This document shows, piece after piece, positions 1 to 14,799 of a DNA stretch of 64,000 nt. Source of the DNA: Apophysomyces variabilis (taxonomy: Eukaryota; Mucoromycota; Mucoromycetes; Mucorales; Mucoraceae); assembly GCA_002749535.1 (NCBI GenBank), contig MZZL01000405.1, positions 186,001 to 250,000 on the forward strand, given 5' to 3'. The position numbers and the translations under genes were made by a program. The notes under the pieces were generated by a model. It was not told the DNA's origin. It saw only the letters and a program-made list of their open reading frames with translations, and ran no database searches. The stretch's first letter is position 1, and each line of letters starts with the position of its first letter.

Positions 1-61
1 AATTATCAACATTACGTCCATAATAAATGGTATTTCTTCTTCTTTCTTCTTTTCTTATCAG

Positions 62-1148
62 ACGGCGATCGGTGTTTGTCCTCAATGGTTTGATAAACGT
101 CGCGGATTGGCTTTGGGTTTGGCAGCCAGCGGTTCGGGCATTGGTGGCCTTGTGTTACCCTTCGTGCTAAGTCCTTTGAACAATTCCCTCGGCGCGCCAT
201 GGACTTATCGAATCCTGGGTTTCATCTGTCTCGGATGCGACTTACTGGCTTGTGCTTTTATCAAAGAAAAATATCCACGCAAGAAAGGTCGCAAGAAGTT
301 GAGTGATATCATTAAGCTCGATGTACTCAAAGATTCAAACTATGTCCTGTGGTGTCTTGGTTCCGTCATCTCCCTGATGGGTTACTTTGTGCCTTATTTC
401 TTTGTACCAAGTAAGTGCTTCCTTTTTCTTTGATTGCGCTTGCCATGGACACCTTCTCAAAATCATCCGTCTTTTGTTTCCTTTTGACTAGCTTATGCTA
501 CACAACATCTTGGACTTAACTCCACGCAAGGATCGACATTGATTGCTGTCATGTCGGCTGCTAACTTTATCGGACGTATCACCGTTGGGTAAAGTTCTGT
601 TCTACACCTTGCTTTATAGTTTTAATTCTTGTTCTCCATTTTGATATTCTAATCCTATGAACACTTAGATTTCTTGCTGATCGCATTGGTCGATTGAATG
701 CGGACATTATCTATACTTTTCTTTGTGGTTTAAGTTCCATGTTGATTTGGACGTTTGCCACGAATTATGGGATTCTCATGGCTTATGCTGTCATCTTTGG
801 TCTCTTCTGCGGTTCCTACTTTGCACTTTGTAAGTTGAGATGATATTACTCTGTATAATTGGCGAAGACGTAAACCTAACTTCTTTCTTTCTTCCGCATG
901 ATTTAGTATCACCTATAACCGCTACCATCCTGGAGATGGAACGATTTCCTACTGGACTCTCATTATTACTCATGTTTAATGTCATCTCAGTGTTTGGACC
1001 CAGTATTGCGAGTGGTATTCAATCTTCACTCGCGACTGAACCATTTTTCGTTTACAAGATGTTTGCCGGTGTAACTTATCTCGTTGGCGGTGCAATCTTG
1101 TTGGTCCTGAAGATTCGCATGACGAAGAATCTGTTTGGTAGAATATGA
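62..1148 (+). CDS. Monocarboxylate transporter-like MFS protein (SLC16/MCT family), C-terminal part
   Basis: This is the C-terminal part of a membrane carrier of the monocarboxylate-porter branch of the major facilitator superfamily; the N-terminal exons lie left of the window. Visible exons are 62-410, 492-588, 669-829 and 907-1148, joined by GT-AG introns, with TGA at 1146-1148. The first visible exon has the family pattern WFDKRRGLALGLAASGSGIG (cytoplasmic loop between TM4 and TM5). Later exons give hydrophobic helices, the loop NFIGRITVGFLADRIGR, and a last helix ending in a basic tail. The substrate cannot be read from sequence; fungal members carry monocarboxylates, riboflavin or other small solutes, or are orphans. 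It is paralogous to the gene at 5231-7116: three introns sit at identical positions and phases. Family is sure, substrate unknown. Confidence 0.88.
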
Positions 1149-2187
1149 AAATAGATATGTCAATTACACCCTTTCCAAGTAGCAATTATCGCATTCGCAA
1201 TATCTTATAATCTTCTCTCTATAAGTATACTGTATTTTCGAGTAATTTTTGTGCGCAAAAAAAATTTTGCTGGTATTACAACCAGTTCGTGGAAGCTGGT
1301 TCGACCGTCGTACTCTTCAGTTGATATATAGAAGTCTTTAGTTAGGAGAAAAGAATACGTCCAGCAATGAATTAGAGGAATAAATTAGTCTTAGATATTA
1401 TCTGACGCTTTCCAACAAGGCCCAAAGGGTCGAGTTGCTCTCAGTAGCATTTTGGTAGGTGGGCGCAATCCTGATGTGTGGGTCAAGAAAGTTGAGCTGC
1501 AATAAGTGAGAAGAATATTAAGAAGATCATTAAAAAGCCATTCGTGTAAAAACTTCAGCAGTAATGAGAAGGATGAAGTGCTTTCCGAAGTGCAATGAGT
1601 AGTTGAATATATTGTCTAATTGACCTTCATCCGTTTTATATACGATAAAAATGCTCAATGATAGGATCCTTATATGGAGAACTATTGCTTTGTTCTTAGA
1701 GACATGTAACTTCAGTGAACACTGTCAATTTATCTCTGTTTCTTACATATTCTATTGCCAACAAAAGTAACCATTCCTATGCTAACTTTGTCATCGCTCT
1801 GTAACTTTTTAACGTAAGATCAAGGTCCAGAAGCTATGTTATACGAGGCAGGTACCTAGGCTTCAAACATTCATTCTACTCTTCTTTTACCTATCAGAAA
1901 TTGTTGCCCACAAGCGATACTGGCTTATTTACGTTTTTATGTCTCCAGATCGTCTTTCGCGTTTTAGACTATTTATCTTACTTGGTGCATCTTTATTTCC
2001 CAACACCATATCTATCAGTCACTTACGTACACCTCTTGAATATCTTACACTGAAGTGAGGACTTCATTTTCAGCAATATTTTCTGTTACGGTAAACGTAT
2101 GCTAAAAATGGCCACAAATCCATTTACTGCAGCCGCACGCGGCTGTAACGGAACGAGCGAAGCGAGTGCAGAAGGACTAGTAGTGTA
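1149..2187. other. Intergenic, no gene seen
   Basis: AT-rich DNA downstream of the first transporter gene. No reading frame with family resemblance or coherent splice sites was found on either strand. Near its right end is a short GC-rich inverted repeat (2130-2145) next to the transposon fragment. Confidence 0.6.
2130..2145. repeat. Short GC-rich inverted repeat (hairpin)
   Basis: The sequence has perfect 6-base arms, CAGCCG and CGGCTG, around a 4-base loop. It is followed by a second imperfect palindrome, CGAGCGAAGCGAG, at about 2154-2166. Both stand out in AT-rich flanks and end about 20 bases before the transposon-derived repeat begins, so they may be a terminal structure of a mobile element. 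That link is inference; the second copy of the repeat lacks this hairpin. Confidence 0.4.
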
Positions 2188-3669
2188 TTTACTGTGTTTT
2201 TCCTATTTGTCTGCGCGTTTCTATTTTTTATTTGCGGACTGAGATTCAAGTTTTTGCGTAATCCAAAGAATACGTTTGCATGATTAGATGAAATATTTGC
2301 GGTCAGACTACCCTTCTTTGCGTACAGTCGTGTCCATGTTTACTATATACTGAGATAGTTTATTTCAAACCACAGCAAGGCGAGTTTATTTAAAGAAGTG
2401 GTTCTCTATTTTTTGCATCTAACGAAAAAGCTCTCAGAGTGTCTGATCCACCTTTGACAGTCTGAGCGCTTTACTTTTCGCGCTCCTTGAACAATACGTT
2501 CTTGAAGGTTATAGTCACCTTGTAAGGGCTCTCTTCTTACCCTAGCCTTCACTTTGGCCCAAAACTCTTCTATTGAGTTGAGAAAGGGAGAGTAGAGAGG
2601 AAGATAGAGACCTTTATATCCTCTTTCTTCGACCAACTGATTAACCTTGACTGGTGTATGGATGGGCGCATTATCCATGACAAGATAATAACCGTTCATT
2701 CCGTGGCAATCCAATCTTTTGTGATTGCCTAATAGACAAAATTTAAAATATAATAAAAGAAAAGGAGAGCATAACTACATGCAGGGAAAATAAAAGTGGA
2801 ATATAAGGCAATACAATTGAGCAGAACCGGAATTGGGGTACATTGCCCTGACAGCTTCTAATACCATAACTGATAGAAACGGAGATGATAGTATCAATGA
2901 CGTATAGAAACAAACGAAGAGGGTTTATTTCCTCTACAGATGTTCCATTCTGTTCAAGACCATCTATCAGAATGGGTCCGTTTTTACTCTTGGGAGTATT
3001 GTTGTCTTATCTCTGAATTGTTGTCATCTATAAGACATCCATCGATTTTCTTACCCATGACTGTGATTGTTGGTTTCAGTGACCCGAGCAATATAAACGC
3101 GAAGGGACAACACCTTTTCTGCTCCTTGGCTCTGTTCTCCAAAACATCCCCGGTATGTACTTCACATTGATCATATGTGCAGAATAACTGATATCCCTCT
3201 TCTGTAACCTTTAGCCTGCATGACCTCTGTCCCGAAACCACCTTGGTTGTGGAGTAAGCTCCCTGCACTCCACTAGGTAAGTAAAAAAGAAATGGTGTCT
3301 ATTTTATGCACAGTGTCATTCATTATCTTCTGCTTCCAAGTCCTCGCCAGGTGTTGCATCGCTTCAAGCCCTCTGCAGTGCGTTACATTATACCGGTCCC
3401 TATCTTTGGGTAGGATTACCCTTCGGAGTAAGTAAAAAGAAAAAAGATGTCAAGCTATCCTTCCATTTACTAACCATGAACATTCTTTTACGCTGCTCGA
3501 ATGAATTTTGTGTCCACGGAAGGGACAAGTTCACGTAAGTAAAATATACTTCCCGCATAATCCATTTACTAATGAAGCTTATTTATATCCCTTTTAGCGC
3601 AAACTTGATCCTTGCATGAACGCAAAATCGATTAAGAGTAGCGTAAAAAATTGTTCAGTAAACAGTATT
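2188..3669. mobile_element. Transposon-derived repeat, copy 1
   Basis: About 1.48 kb that recurs nearly unchanged and in the same orientation at 16704-18160. The minus strand carries the C-terminal part of a DDE transposase (IS630/Tc1-mariner type). The right half has canonical splice-like signals on the plus strand, for example GTAAGT after 3273 and after 3429, and a CCCTTTTAG acceptor near 3598, kept in both copies. Clear terminal inverted repeats or a target duplication were not identified by eye. The copies differ by scattered substitutions and small indels, and their right ends diverge after about 3669 and 18160. It lies between the two tandem transporter genes. Confidence 0.75.
2406..2714 (-). 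pseudogene. DDE transposase C-terminal fragment (IS630/Tc1-mariner, DDE_3 type)
   Basis: The translated fragment contains YYLVMDNAPIHTP, whose Asp is the second catalytic acid of DDE_3 transposases, and SPFLNSIEEFWAKVK, whose Glu is the third. The first catalytic Asp and the N-terminal DNA-binding domains are absent from this frame. An acceptor-like TATTAG lies just upstream on the minus strand near 2730, so this may be the last exon of a spliced gene. The C-terminus runs on to a natural-looking end, whereas copy 2 is frameshifted there. The Ser before IEEFW replaces the Pro seen in copy 2 and usual in the family. No intact transposase can be assembled from this copy. Confidence 0.75.
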
Positions 3670-5230
3670 CATATAGAGAACCGGTATGTGTCTGCCAGCT
3701 TCTCTTCCCAGTGATAAATTGGGGAAGCATGATAACTCTAGAGTCCATCAAGTCATTCTTCAATATGCACTATGTCTACTTCTAGATCTTTTTATTGGGC
3801 TCCAATAAATTCATTAACAAAAGCTGCAGTTACTTTCCTTTCTAAGGCTGCGTACTATATCGTTTCTAGCTGTTTTCACTTGGCCAAGACATAAATCATA
3901 GCAATGTACTCTCCCAATTCGTAATCTGTTCCTTACAAATCACTCCGATCCACTCAATTTCCATACGAGATGCCCAGGTGTTGAGGTACAACTGTATCCA
4001 AAATTATCCGATGGAGCAATGACAACTGTTCATATCTTTGTAGAATGACACAGTTTCGAAATTCCATAACTAGTAAACGCAGAGCACAATCCAGCAACTC
4101 CTTCATGCAGACGAAAAAAACTTTGTTAATATCAACGAGGTAGCCTTTGCTTTCCGATAAAAGTGCGGATACTTACCGTGAATGGATAATCATTGGAACA
4201 TTCTGGACTAATCACGGCTGGAGGCTCTCAGTAAACATACTGGTATCTAACTCGATTGCATATCACAACAGTACAGAGGCATATCTTTGTCCTCTCCGTA
4301 GTCAGTATCTGAGATAGTATACATAAATAAACAAATAGAGCTACAAATATACGAAATATGGTGAGATATTAAGACCATGATCAAGGTTAACGAAGGGGAT
4401 AGATGGGCATTAATTTTCACTTGTTATGGAATTAGATCGTGCAAAATATCGAAAGGTTATTTTGTAATTCCTCGTATCTGTCCAGTGATACGCGACCTAT
4501 GGGATATCTAACCGAGTTGGACCCTCCATACGAAAGGACAAGTTAGCAAAGCAACCAGTCATTAGATGAAATACGTCAAATGAGCCTACTTGATGCTATT
4601 CATAAGAATGAAGAAAAACAATCGTTTATCTTGATCTATGTCTTCATCGAGTAAGCAATGTAAATTCATGAGACTCTTTCTATTAAGAGATGCAGCAAGT
4701 ACTAGTGAAAGAAAGCGTGAGAAAAGCATGATAACTTTGGCAAAATCTAATCTTGCAAAATCTAATCTATCGATGTCCTGCGTTGCGGATTGAAAATAAA
4801 TACATATGTGTTACTGGATACGTTTTATTATGACTTGTTACAGTGGATAAAACCAGAGTTGAAATTGCAGACGAATATGAGATCTATCACTGATTCATAG
4901 TAGCAAACAAGCTAATCTTGGACAAGAAGCGAGATCGAGTTCAAAATCTGCAAGCAGTAGAGAAAATCCATTACAAAATATTACTGACAATCAAGGAAAT
5001 AGCGGGACGGCTGGCGGCGAAGGTACATGGTCCCTTGCATGACAAGCGACTTCATGGTTACCTTTCCAATATATATGCCGACTTTTTGCAGGTGATAACT
5101 GAAAGTTGTCTGGTTACCGATTTAACAGACGCCCAGTTATATATTAAAGTAAAACAAAAATTAAAGAGATATACATTCAGACGTGTCTTTTTCCTTTCTC
5201 CATCCCTTCTGTTTTCGTATTCAGTTAATA
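3670..5230. other. Intergenic, no gene seen
   Basis: About 1.5 kb of AT-rich DNA between the transposon fragment and the second transporter gene. Short frames here, such as one from 4918 that runs into the start of the transporter, show no family features. It probably includes the promoter and 5' UTR of the gene starting at 5231; no specific element was recognised. Confidence 0.5.
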
Positions 5231-7116
5231 ATGGAGCACACGAGACATTGCGACAGGAAAGACATCGGCTCGCCTTCTTCTGCGGAAGACTCAATGACAA
5301 TCAATCTGGACAATGGCGGTCTCGAGAAATCACCAGATGACCTAGAGATACCTGGCCCTGATGGAGGATATGGGTGGTTTATTGTCTTGGGTTCACTCCT
5401 AGTGCAGGTCATGACGCTTGCAGTAGTGGATGGCTGGTAATCCTAAAATATATACAGACAGCGATGATCCATTAACCCTTGTCTGATTTGTCTTTTATTT
5501 TTCCTTTTCATGGGCAGGGGTAATAGAGAGCAGTAAAAGAGGGAAAAGTTCATTAAAACATCAACTCTACTATTGCTACTATTGCCACTAGGTGTAATGC
5601 AAGATTACTTTGAAGAGCACGAATTCTCTAGTCAAGCAGCTCAACTGACTTTTGTTGGAACGACAGCTAACATGCTCATTAATCTCTTCTGCCCGTTATC
5701 CCAAGTCGTCTGTTCGATGATGTCAACAAAGAAAGCGTTATTTATGGCGGTCATGCTAATCGTTGTTAGTCTGGAGCTGGCCAGTCTGAGCACAGAAGTA
5801 AGATAAGGGCCAGTCCTTGCTTTATTTCCTCTCTGTCTCTATTTTTAAAATGTCATTTTGCTCAGATATGGCACCTGTATCTCACGCAAGGAATACTATA
5901 CGGCATCGGCTCGTCCATGGTGTATTATGTAAGTCCACATACTGTATTCAAAACCGATGACTTAAATGAACTGAACCACAGATTATCATGAGTGAAATTC
6001 CTCGATGGTTCACGAAGCGACGAGGCATTGCTCTGGGGATCTCATCAGCGGGTTCATGCATAGGCGGCCTGGTGGTACCAATGATTATGACGCCTCTCAA
6101 CAACCATCTCGGTGCACACTGGTAACATTATTCGGTATTGCTTGCCAATCCTTTAAGCCTCCCTTTCCCTTTTGTCTTTTTCTGCCCACGCGATATTATA
6201 GGAGCTACCGAATTCTCGGTGGTCTGTGCTTATGCGCTGGTTTGATAGCATGCAGTCTCTTTCGGGAAGATCACAGACAAGAGAAGAAAATACGAACTGC
6301 TTGGTGGAGTGTCATCCAACTCAGTGTCATTAAAGACGTCAAGTTCCTGTTATGGTGTCTTACAGACTTCTCATTCAGCTTTGTGGTCTATATCCCGTAC
6401 TTCTTCTTGCCATGTAAAGCGGTAAAGCCGACCAAGCTGATATGATCTAACTTAGCAAAAATGACGTCCATGTTCCTTTATCCGTTTGTTTCTGTAGCTT
6501 ATGCGACCTATCTCGGACTTTCTGATATACAAGGTTCGACTTTTGTTTCCATGGCATGGTGCAGCAATGCATTTGGCAGGATATTTGCTGGGTAAAGACA
6601 TCATGTGAGATGGGATGCATTGGAGTATTTACTGTCATATCTTAGTTGGCTCGCTGATTTTGTGGGGCATATCAATACAGCCATTTTCTTCTGCTTCGTT
6701 ACAGGATTGGCAAGTCTATTACTCTGGACGGAGGCTTCCAGCTATACCTCGTTGATGGTATATTCTGTTCTCTTTGGCTTCTTCGGAGGAGTCATTGTCC
6801 CACTCTGTAAGCTTAAACGAAAGAAGCACGCATAGAAGACATAGTGAAAAGGGTTATTAATATTCCGTTTCTAGCGTCCGCTGTGGTCGTGGAGATTATG
6901 GGTCAGGAAAAGTTCAAGTCGGCGTATTCACTGTGCATGTTTTTCATACTTCCTGCATTATTTGGTCCTAACGTGGCGGACAAAGTCGAGGCCGCTGCAG
7001 GATGGAGGCCGTTCCTGAGTTACAAGCTGATAACTGGCTTTGGTTATCTGTTCTGTGCAGTAGTTGCACTGTGTCTTAAACTTAAGGTCCGCTTAAATCC
7101 CTTAGCGAAAGTTTGA
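5231..7116 (+). CDS. Monocarboxylate transporter-like MFS protein (SLC16/MCT family)
   Basis: Complete MCT-type carrier of the plasma or organelle membrane. Proposed exons: 5231-5436, 5518-5519, 5592-5797, 5866-5928, 5982-6121, 6202-6413, 6498-6591, 6646-6806 and 6875-7116. The N-terminus is a soluble acidic stretch leading into PDGGYGWFIVLGSLL, the family signature at TM1. RWFTKRRGIALGISSAGSCI marks the loop between TM4 and TM5, and the last helix ends in a basic tail. The frame can only be joined across TM1 if a 2-nt exon (GG, 5518-5519) is spliced in, giving the expected W-G-V-M-Q-D-Y; both flanking introns have normal borders and lengths of 81 and 72 nt. If that is wrong, the gene carries a frame break. 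It is a tandem paralogue of 62-1148, sharing three intron positions and phases. Substrate unknown. Confidence 0.88.
5518..5519 (+). other. Candidate 2-nt microexon in the MCT gene
   Basis: The sequence reads ...ATGGGCAG|GG|GTAATAGAG..., that is, an acceptor, two bases, then a donor. Exon 1 ends in phase 2 (TG) and the next clear exon begins GTGTAATG. Direct joining shifts the frame; adding GG gives TGG GGT GTA ATG, the W-G-V-M expected in MCT TM1. The alternatives are a 2-base error in the assembly or a recent frame-breaking change. Confidence 0.55.
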
Positions 7117-7199
7117 TTAGTTGATGTTATCTTATCGTTTGTGTTAATGGAAAACAGAAAAAGTAAAGGATATAAAAGATTATTACCAAACAGCGTCTT

Positions 7200-8260
<1,061 letters not shown>

Positions 8261-10148
8261 TCAACGGTTTTCAGATGTTTCCACTTGCAGCACTAATTCA
8301 CGAGGGGCATCGAATCGAGGCATGATCACTTCGATGAAATGGATACGGTTGGTTTCCTTCACAGTCTGTTCCATAGCCACTTCAAATTCTTCTCGTGTGG
8401 TGACTTTAGCTTGGAGGCCGATCAAGGAGTGTTGGGGAATTCTTTCTCGTTGTTGGTTTATCTCCATATTGCCTCCCATATACTCCAGTGTTTTGTGGTA
8501 ATTCCACATCTGATAATTGTTGTAATCTCTGTCTGGACCGTGGATAAGCTTCTCAATAAGGTAACCATCGTTATTCAGCAAGAGAATTACGGGTGTCAGG
8601 CCTTGATGCATCATGACGGAAACCTCTTGGGCAGTCATCTGGAAAGAGCCATCGCCGACGAACAAGAATACTCTGCGTCCTCTGGCAGCGCAGGCGGCAC
8701 CAAGGGCGGCACCGACGGAATAACCGATGGAACCCCAGAGGACTTGGGAAATGAAAAAGGCATCTTTGGGTGCTTTCATGTTGAACACACCAAACTCGGA
8801 CGTTCCTGTTTCCGCCACAATGATAGACCGAGGAGGCATGTACTCATTCACCTTGTTCCAGAAATAGCTATGAGTGATTTCGGTTCCAGGTTCGGCTGGT
8901 GCAGGCGAAGCAGCAAGTCCAAGCTCAAGTTGCTTGTTTAGATTGTCTGGCAGGGCCTCGATCACGAGAGGCAAGAGTTCAATCATATCCACCTTATCGT
9001 ATGTAGCTCGGAAGATAGTTGTACTGAAAGAATGGAATGCGATGATCTTGTCTTGATCCACACCATAAGAGAAGCCGCCCGTGTTAAAGTCGGACTTGAC
9101 AGCACCAATCTCAAGGATAAGGTCGGCATCATGAACTTCTTTTGCAATCTCTTGAAGGGAAACTGAGCCACAATAGCAACCACGGTAGTAAGTGGCTGTT
9201 TCGTCGACAGCACCTTTGCCCATGGGTGCCACATAAGTGGGGAACTGAGTTTTCTCTGCTAGCTGTCGGACGACGTGAGTGATATTGTTACGGAGGGCAC
9301 ATGCATCGACCAAGATCAGTGGGTGTTTGGCATCCTCGATAGCTCTCAGTACATTCCTGAGACATGCCTCCTGTGTCTTGACGGGATTTTTGGGTCGTTT
9401 CAAGTCCAAAGCCTCTTGGCTTTCGGCGGTAACGGTCACCTCGGTGTTGATCAGGTCAATAGGAATGGCAATATAAGCTAAATGAAATAAAGAAAAATGA
9501 GACCCGGTTGTTCCCGCATATATCACTTATGCGTGCTTACCAGGACGACGGCTGAGGATCATTTCTTTCAGAACACGATCAATTTCACTTAATGCGTTAC
9601 GTCTTTCCAAGTGAGTATTGGCTGATGTGATCTTGGCGAACATTTGTTGGAACACACGGTAGTTACCATTACCCAGAGTGTGGTGAAGGATAGCACCGGA
9701 CATCTGAGATTTGGTATTCGGTGTACCCACAATGTGCACAACGGGCACCATTTCAGAGAAGGAACCAGCTATACCATTCGCAGCTGACAATTCGCCCACA
9801 CCAAAAGTAGTAACGACAGCCTACAATGGGTGTTATCAGCTTGATGAACAGGATTTCGACATTGTATCAATTACTTACACCAGCACCTCTGACACGAGCA
9901 TACCCATCGGCAGCATAAGAGGCGTTCAACTCATTAGCGTTGTTACCCCAAAGAAGGTCTCTGTCATCCTCGATAAGATCCAACAAAGGCTGAAACAAAC
10001 AGATGTCAGCAAACGGACAAGATGTTCTGCATAAATCATCTCATATTACCATGTTGTAATCACCGGGACAGCCAAAGATGGTATCAATACCGAGTTCCTT
10101 CAGACGGTTCAGCAAGTGGGAACCGATTTTGATCGTCGTGGTAGTCAT
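8261..10148 (-). CDS. PDC1: Pyruvate decarboxylase
   Basis: Thiamine-diphosphate enzyme that converts pyruvate to acetaldehyde and CO2, the first step of ethanol fermentation, in the cytosol. Four exons on the minus strand: the first is 10148-10050 and encodes MTTTTIKIGSHLLNRL; the last is the long one down to the stop at 8261-8263. Diagnostic residues: the Glu in NANELNASYAADGYAR that activates the cofactor, the His pair in AILHHTLGNGNYR, the TPP/Mg motif beginning GDGSFQMTAQEVS and ending LLLNNDGYLIE, and the PTYVAPMGKGAVDE segment. Total length is about 565 residues, normal for fungal PDC. Introns fall after YNM, after RGAG and after RRPG. It is divergent from the Rix7-like gene. A TATA-like sequence lies about 100 bases upstream of the ATG, consistent with a strongly expressed glycolytic-type gene. 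Alpha-keto-acid decarboxylases for aromatic amino acids are relatives, but the motifs fit PDC best. Confidence 0.96.
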
Positions 10149-10243
10149 TGTTTTTTCAAAAGTAGGAAAAGAAAGAAGTATTCAGAGAGAAAAAAGTGAT
10201 TGATGTAATAATGATAGCCAAAACCGAGTTGTGCTATGCATGC

Positions 10244-10251
10244 TTTATATA
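10244..10251 (-). promoter_or_regulatory. TATA-like box of the PDC gene
   Basis: TATATAAA on the minus strand, about 96-103 bases upstream of the PDC start codon. Position and sequence fit a TATA box; no experimental support. Confidence 0.45.
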
Positions 10252-11284
10252 ATCGGAAACATAAGACTCAGACGTTGATTCATATGATGGATTCAGATAT
10301 CTTTCTCTGGGGCATTAATCTGATACGACTGCTTGTCTCGCGTTTAATTGTGCGTGCGTTCCCGGCTTTTAGGTATTCGGGTCCGGTTCCTTCCCTACAT
10401 TAACTTTATGTCGGATTTTCTTTTTGACTGCCTCCTTATAGGCAATGAAGGTATAAGGAAATGCAGCCAAGGGTAACATCATGGTGGTTATCTCTGGAAA
10501 AAAGCATTGAAGCTTTTCTTTATGACAATGTCAAGCCAAACAAAGTTTCGGCACAAAAATCAGACATTTTGACATGTTTTTGTTCTGTGTCCCTAGCAAC
10601 CGGTAAAAGTCCCATTGGATGGGTCATCGCCAGTATGCGACGGGGAATCGCGGTAATTTGATTTGAACTCAGAGCGATCGTCAGCCGATTTTGCGTTCAT
10701 ATCTTTTCACTTTTGGGCTGATCGATCGCGGGTTGATTATGTCGCGATAAACAAGACCCGGCAGGTTCCCTCATCCGACTCTTGCATCGACAAACTTCGA
10801 TAAGTAGCACCTGTCAGGCCACACATCCAAAATATGATATCTGAAACCAACTGTCAGTGTCGGGAAATGAGCATTTGCTTTATTTCCCCAATTCTTTAGG
10901 CTTGGTGTTAATCATCCCTGCATAAACATAACCTGAAACAAAAGAAAGTAATCATTCGATCACCATGGAATAAAAGATTGTTCATCCTATGCAATATATA
11001 TTTCCCACACACCGACTACATCGTTTATATTAACTCGGTAGTTATTGACATCATCGGATATTCATATTGATACCCACAGAAACACTGCTTATGTGTAAAT
11101 AACACTCAATGCGATATACCCTTTTTCTATACGACAGAAGCCAATGGCTGGCCGTTTTGCATCGACATGATGGTACCGCAATGGAAACGGTGGCACTGCA
11201 CGTGGCTTGTAAGTGGCTTTTGAGCGTGGTTTTTTTCTGCATTTGGAGAGTCCGACAGGCCCTTTCTACGGTTGGAATCGACAA
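10252..11284. other. Divergent intergenic region, no gene seen
   Basis: About 1 kb between the starts of the minus-strand PDC gene and the plus-strand Rix7-like gene, so it must hold both promoters. No conserved coding signal was found; a 66-codon frame at 10461 looks accidental. Confidence 0.5.
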
Positions 11285-14323
<3,039 letters not shown>

Positions 14324-14799
14324 ATGTATAGATATATAAAAAAAAAGAGAAGCCTTCTATTTGAAATAGCGGTTTAAACATAATTTACAGCAAAGCTTAT
14401 TTGTTACGCTCCCCGTGTCTTCGTGACGCTGCTGCTGCTGCTGTACATATAGAGAAATATTATACTAAATTTGCCTGTTGCAGTAAATACCCAATCTAAC
14501 GTCGTCTCTTGGGAAATTTTTCTGTGATTATCATAAGTAAGGAATGTATCGAGAAAAAAGAATTGTTCCGGCTGTAGTTTTGCTTTTTCATCAAAGTATG
14601 ATCCTTCGATCGGGATTTTCGAGAAGCATCATGGAGCGTTATGTGTACAAGTAAACTCTGACGATAGAATAAATGAAGAGGAGTGCAGCAGTCGATGTAT
14701 TTACAAGTATTGATAGCATTTCAAATGAGATTTTGATTCTCGTAATTTTTCTACGTAATATGAGGTTTTATCGGATCTTGCGTACCCATGGCGCTTATC
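14324..14799. other. Convergent intergenic region
   Basis: 3' ends of the Rix7-like (+) and PTAR1-like (-) genes meet here. There is a short GCTGCTGCTGCTGCTG run near 14430. An acceptor-like TTACGTAG on the minus strand near 14752 could mark a further terminal exon of the PTAR1-like gene, but no convincing continuation was found. Confidence 0.4.

Noticed and set aside
5231..7116. MCT copy 2 as a pseudogene
   Set aside because: All other exon joins are in frame with good splice sites; the only problem is solved exactly by the 2-nt exon.
8339..9056. Plus-strand frames of 200 and 60 codons
   Set aside because: They lie antisense to well-supported pyruvate decarboxylase exons and have no family features.
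11213..11284. Upstream GTG extension of the Rix7-like N-terminus
   Set aside because: The ATG at 11285 starts exactly at the conserved N-domain; the extension lacks similarity and has no ATG.
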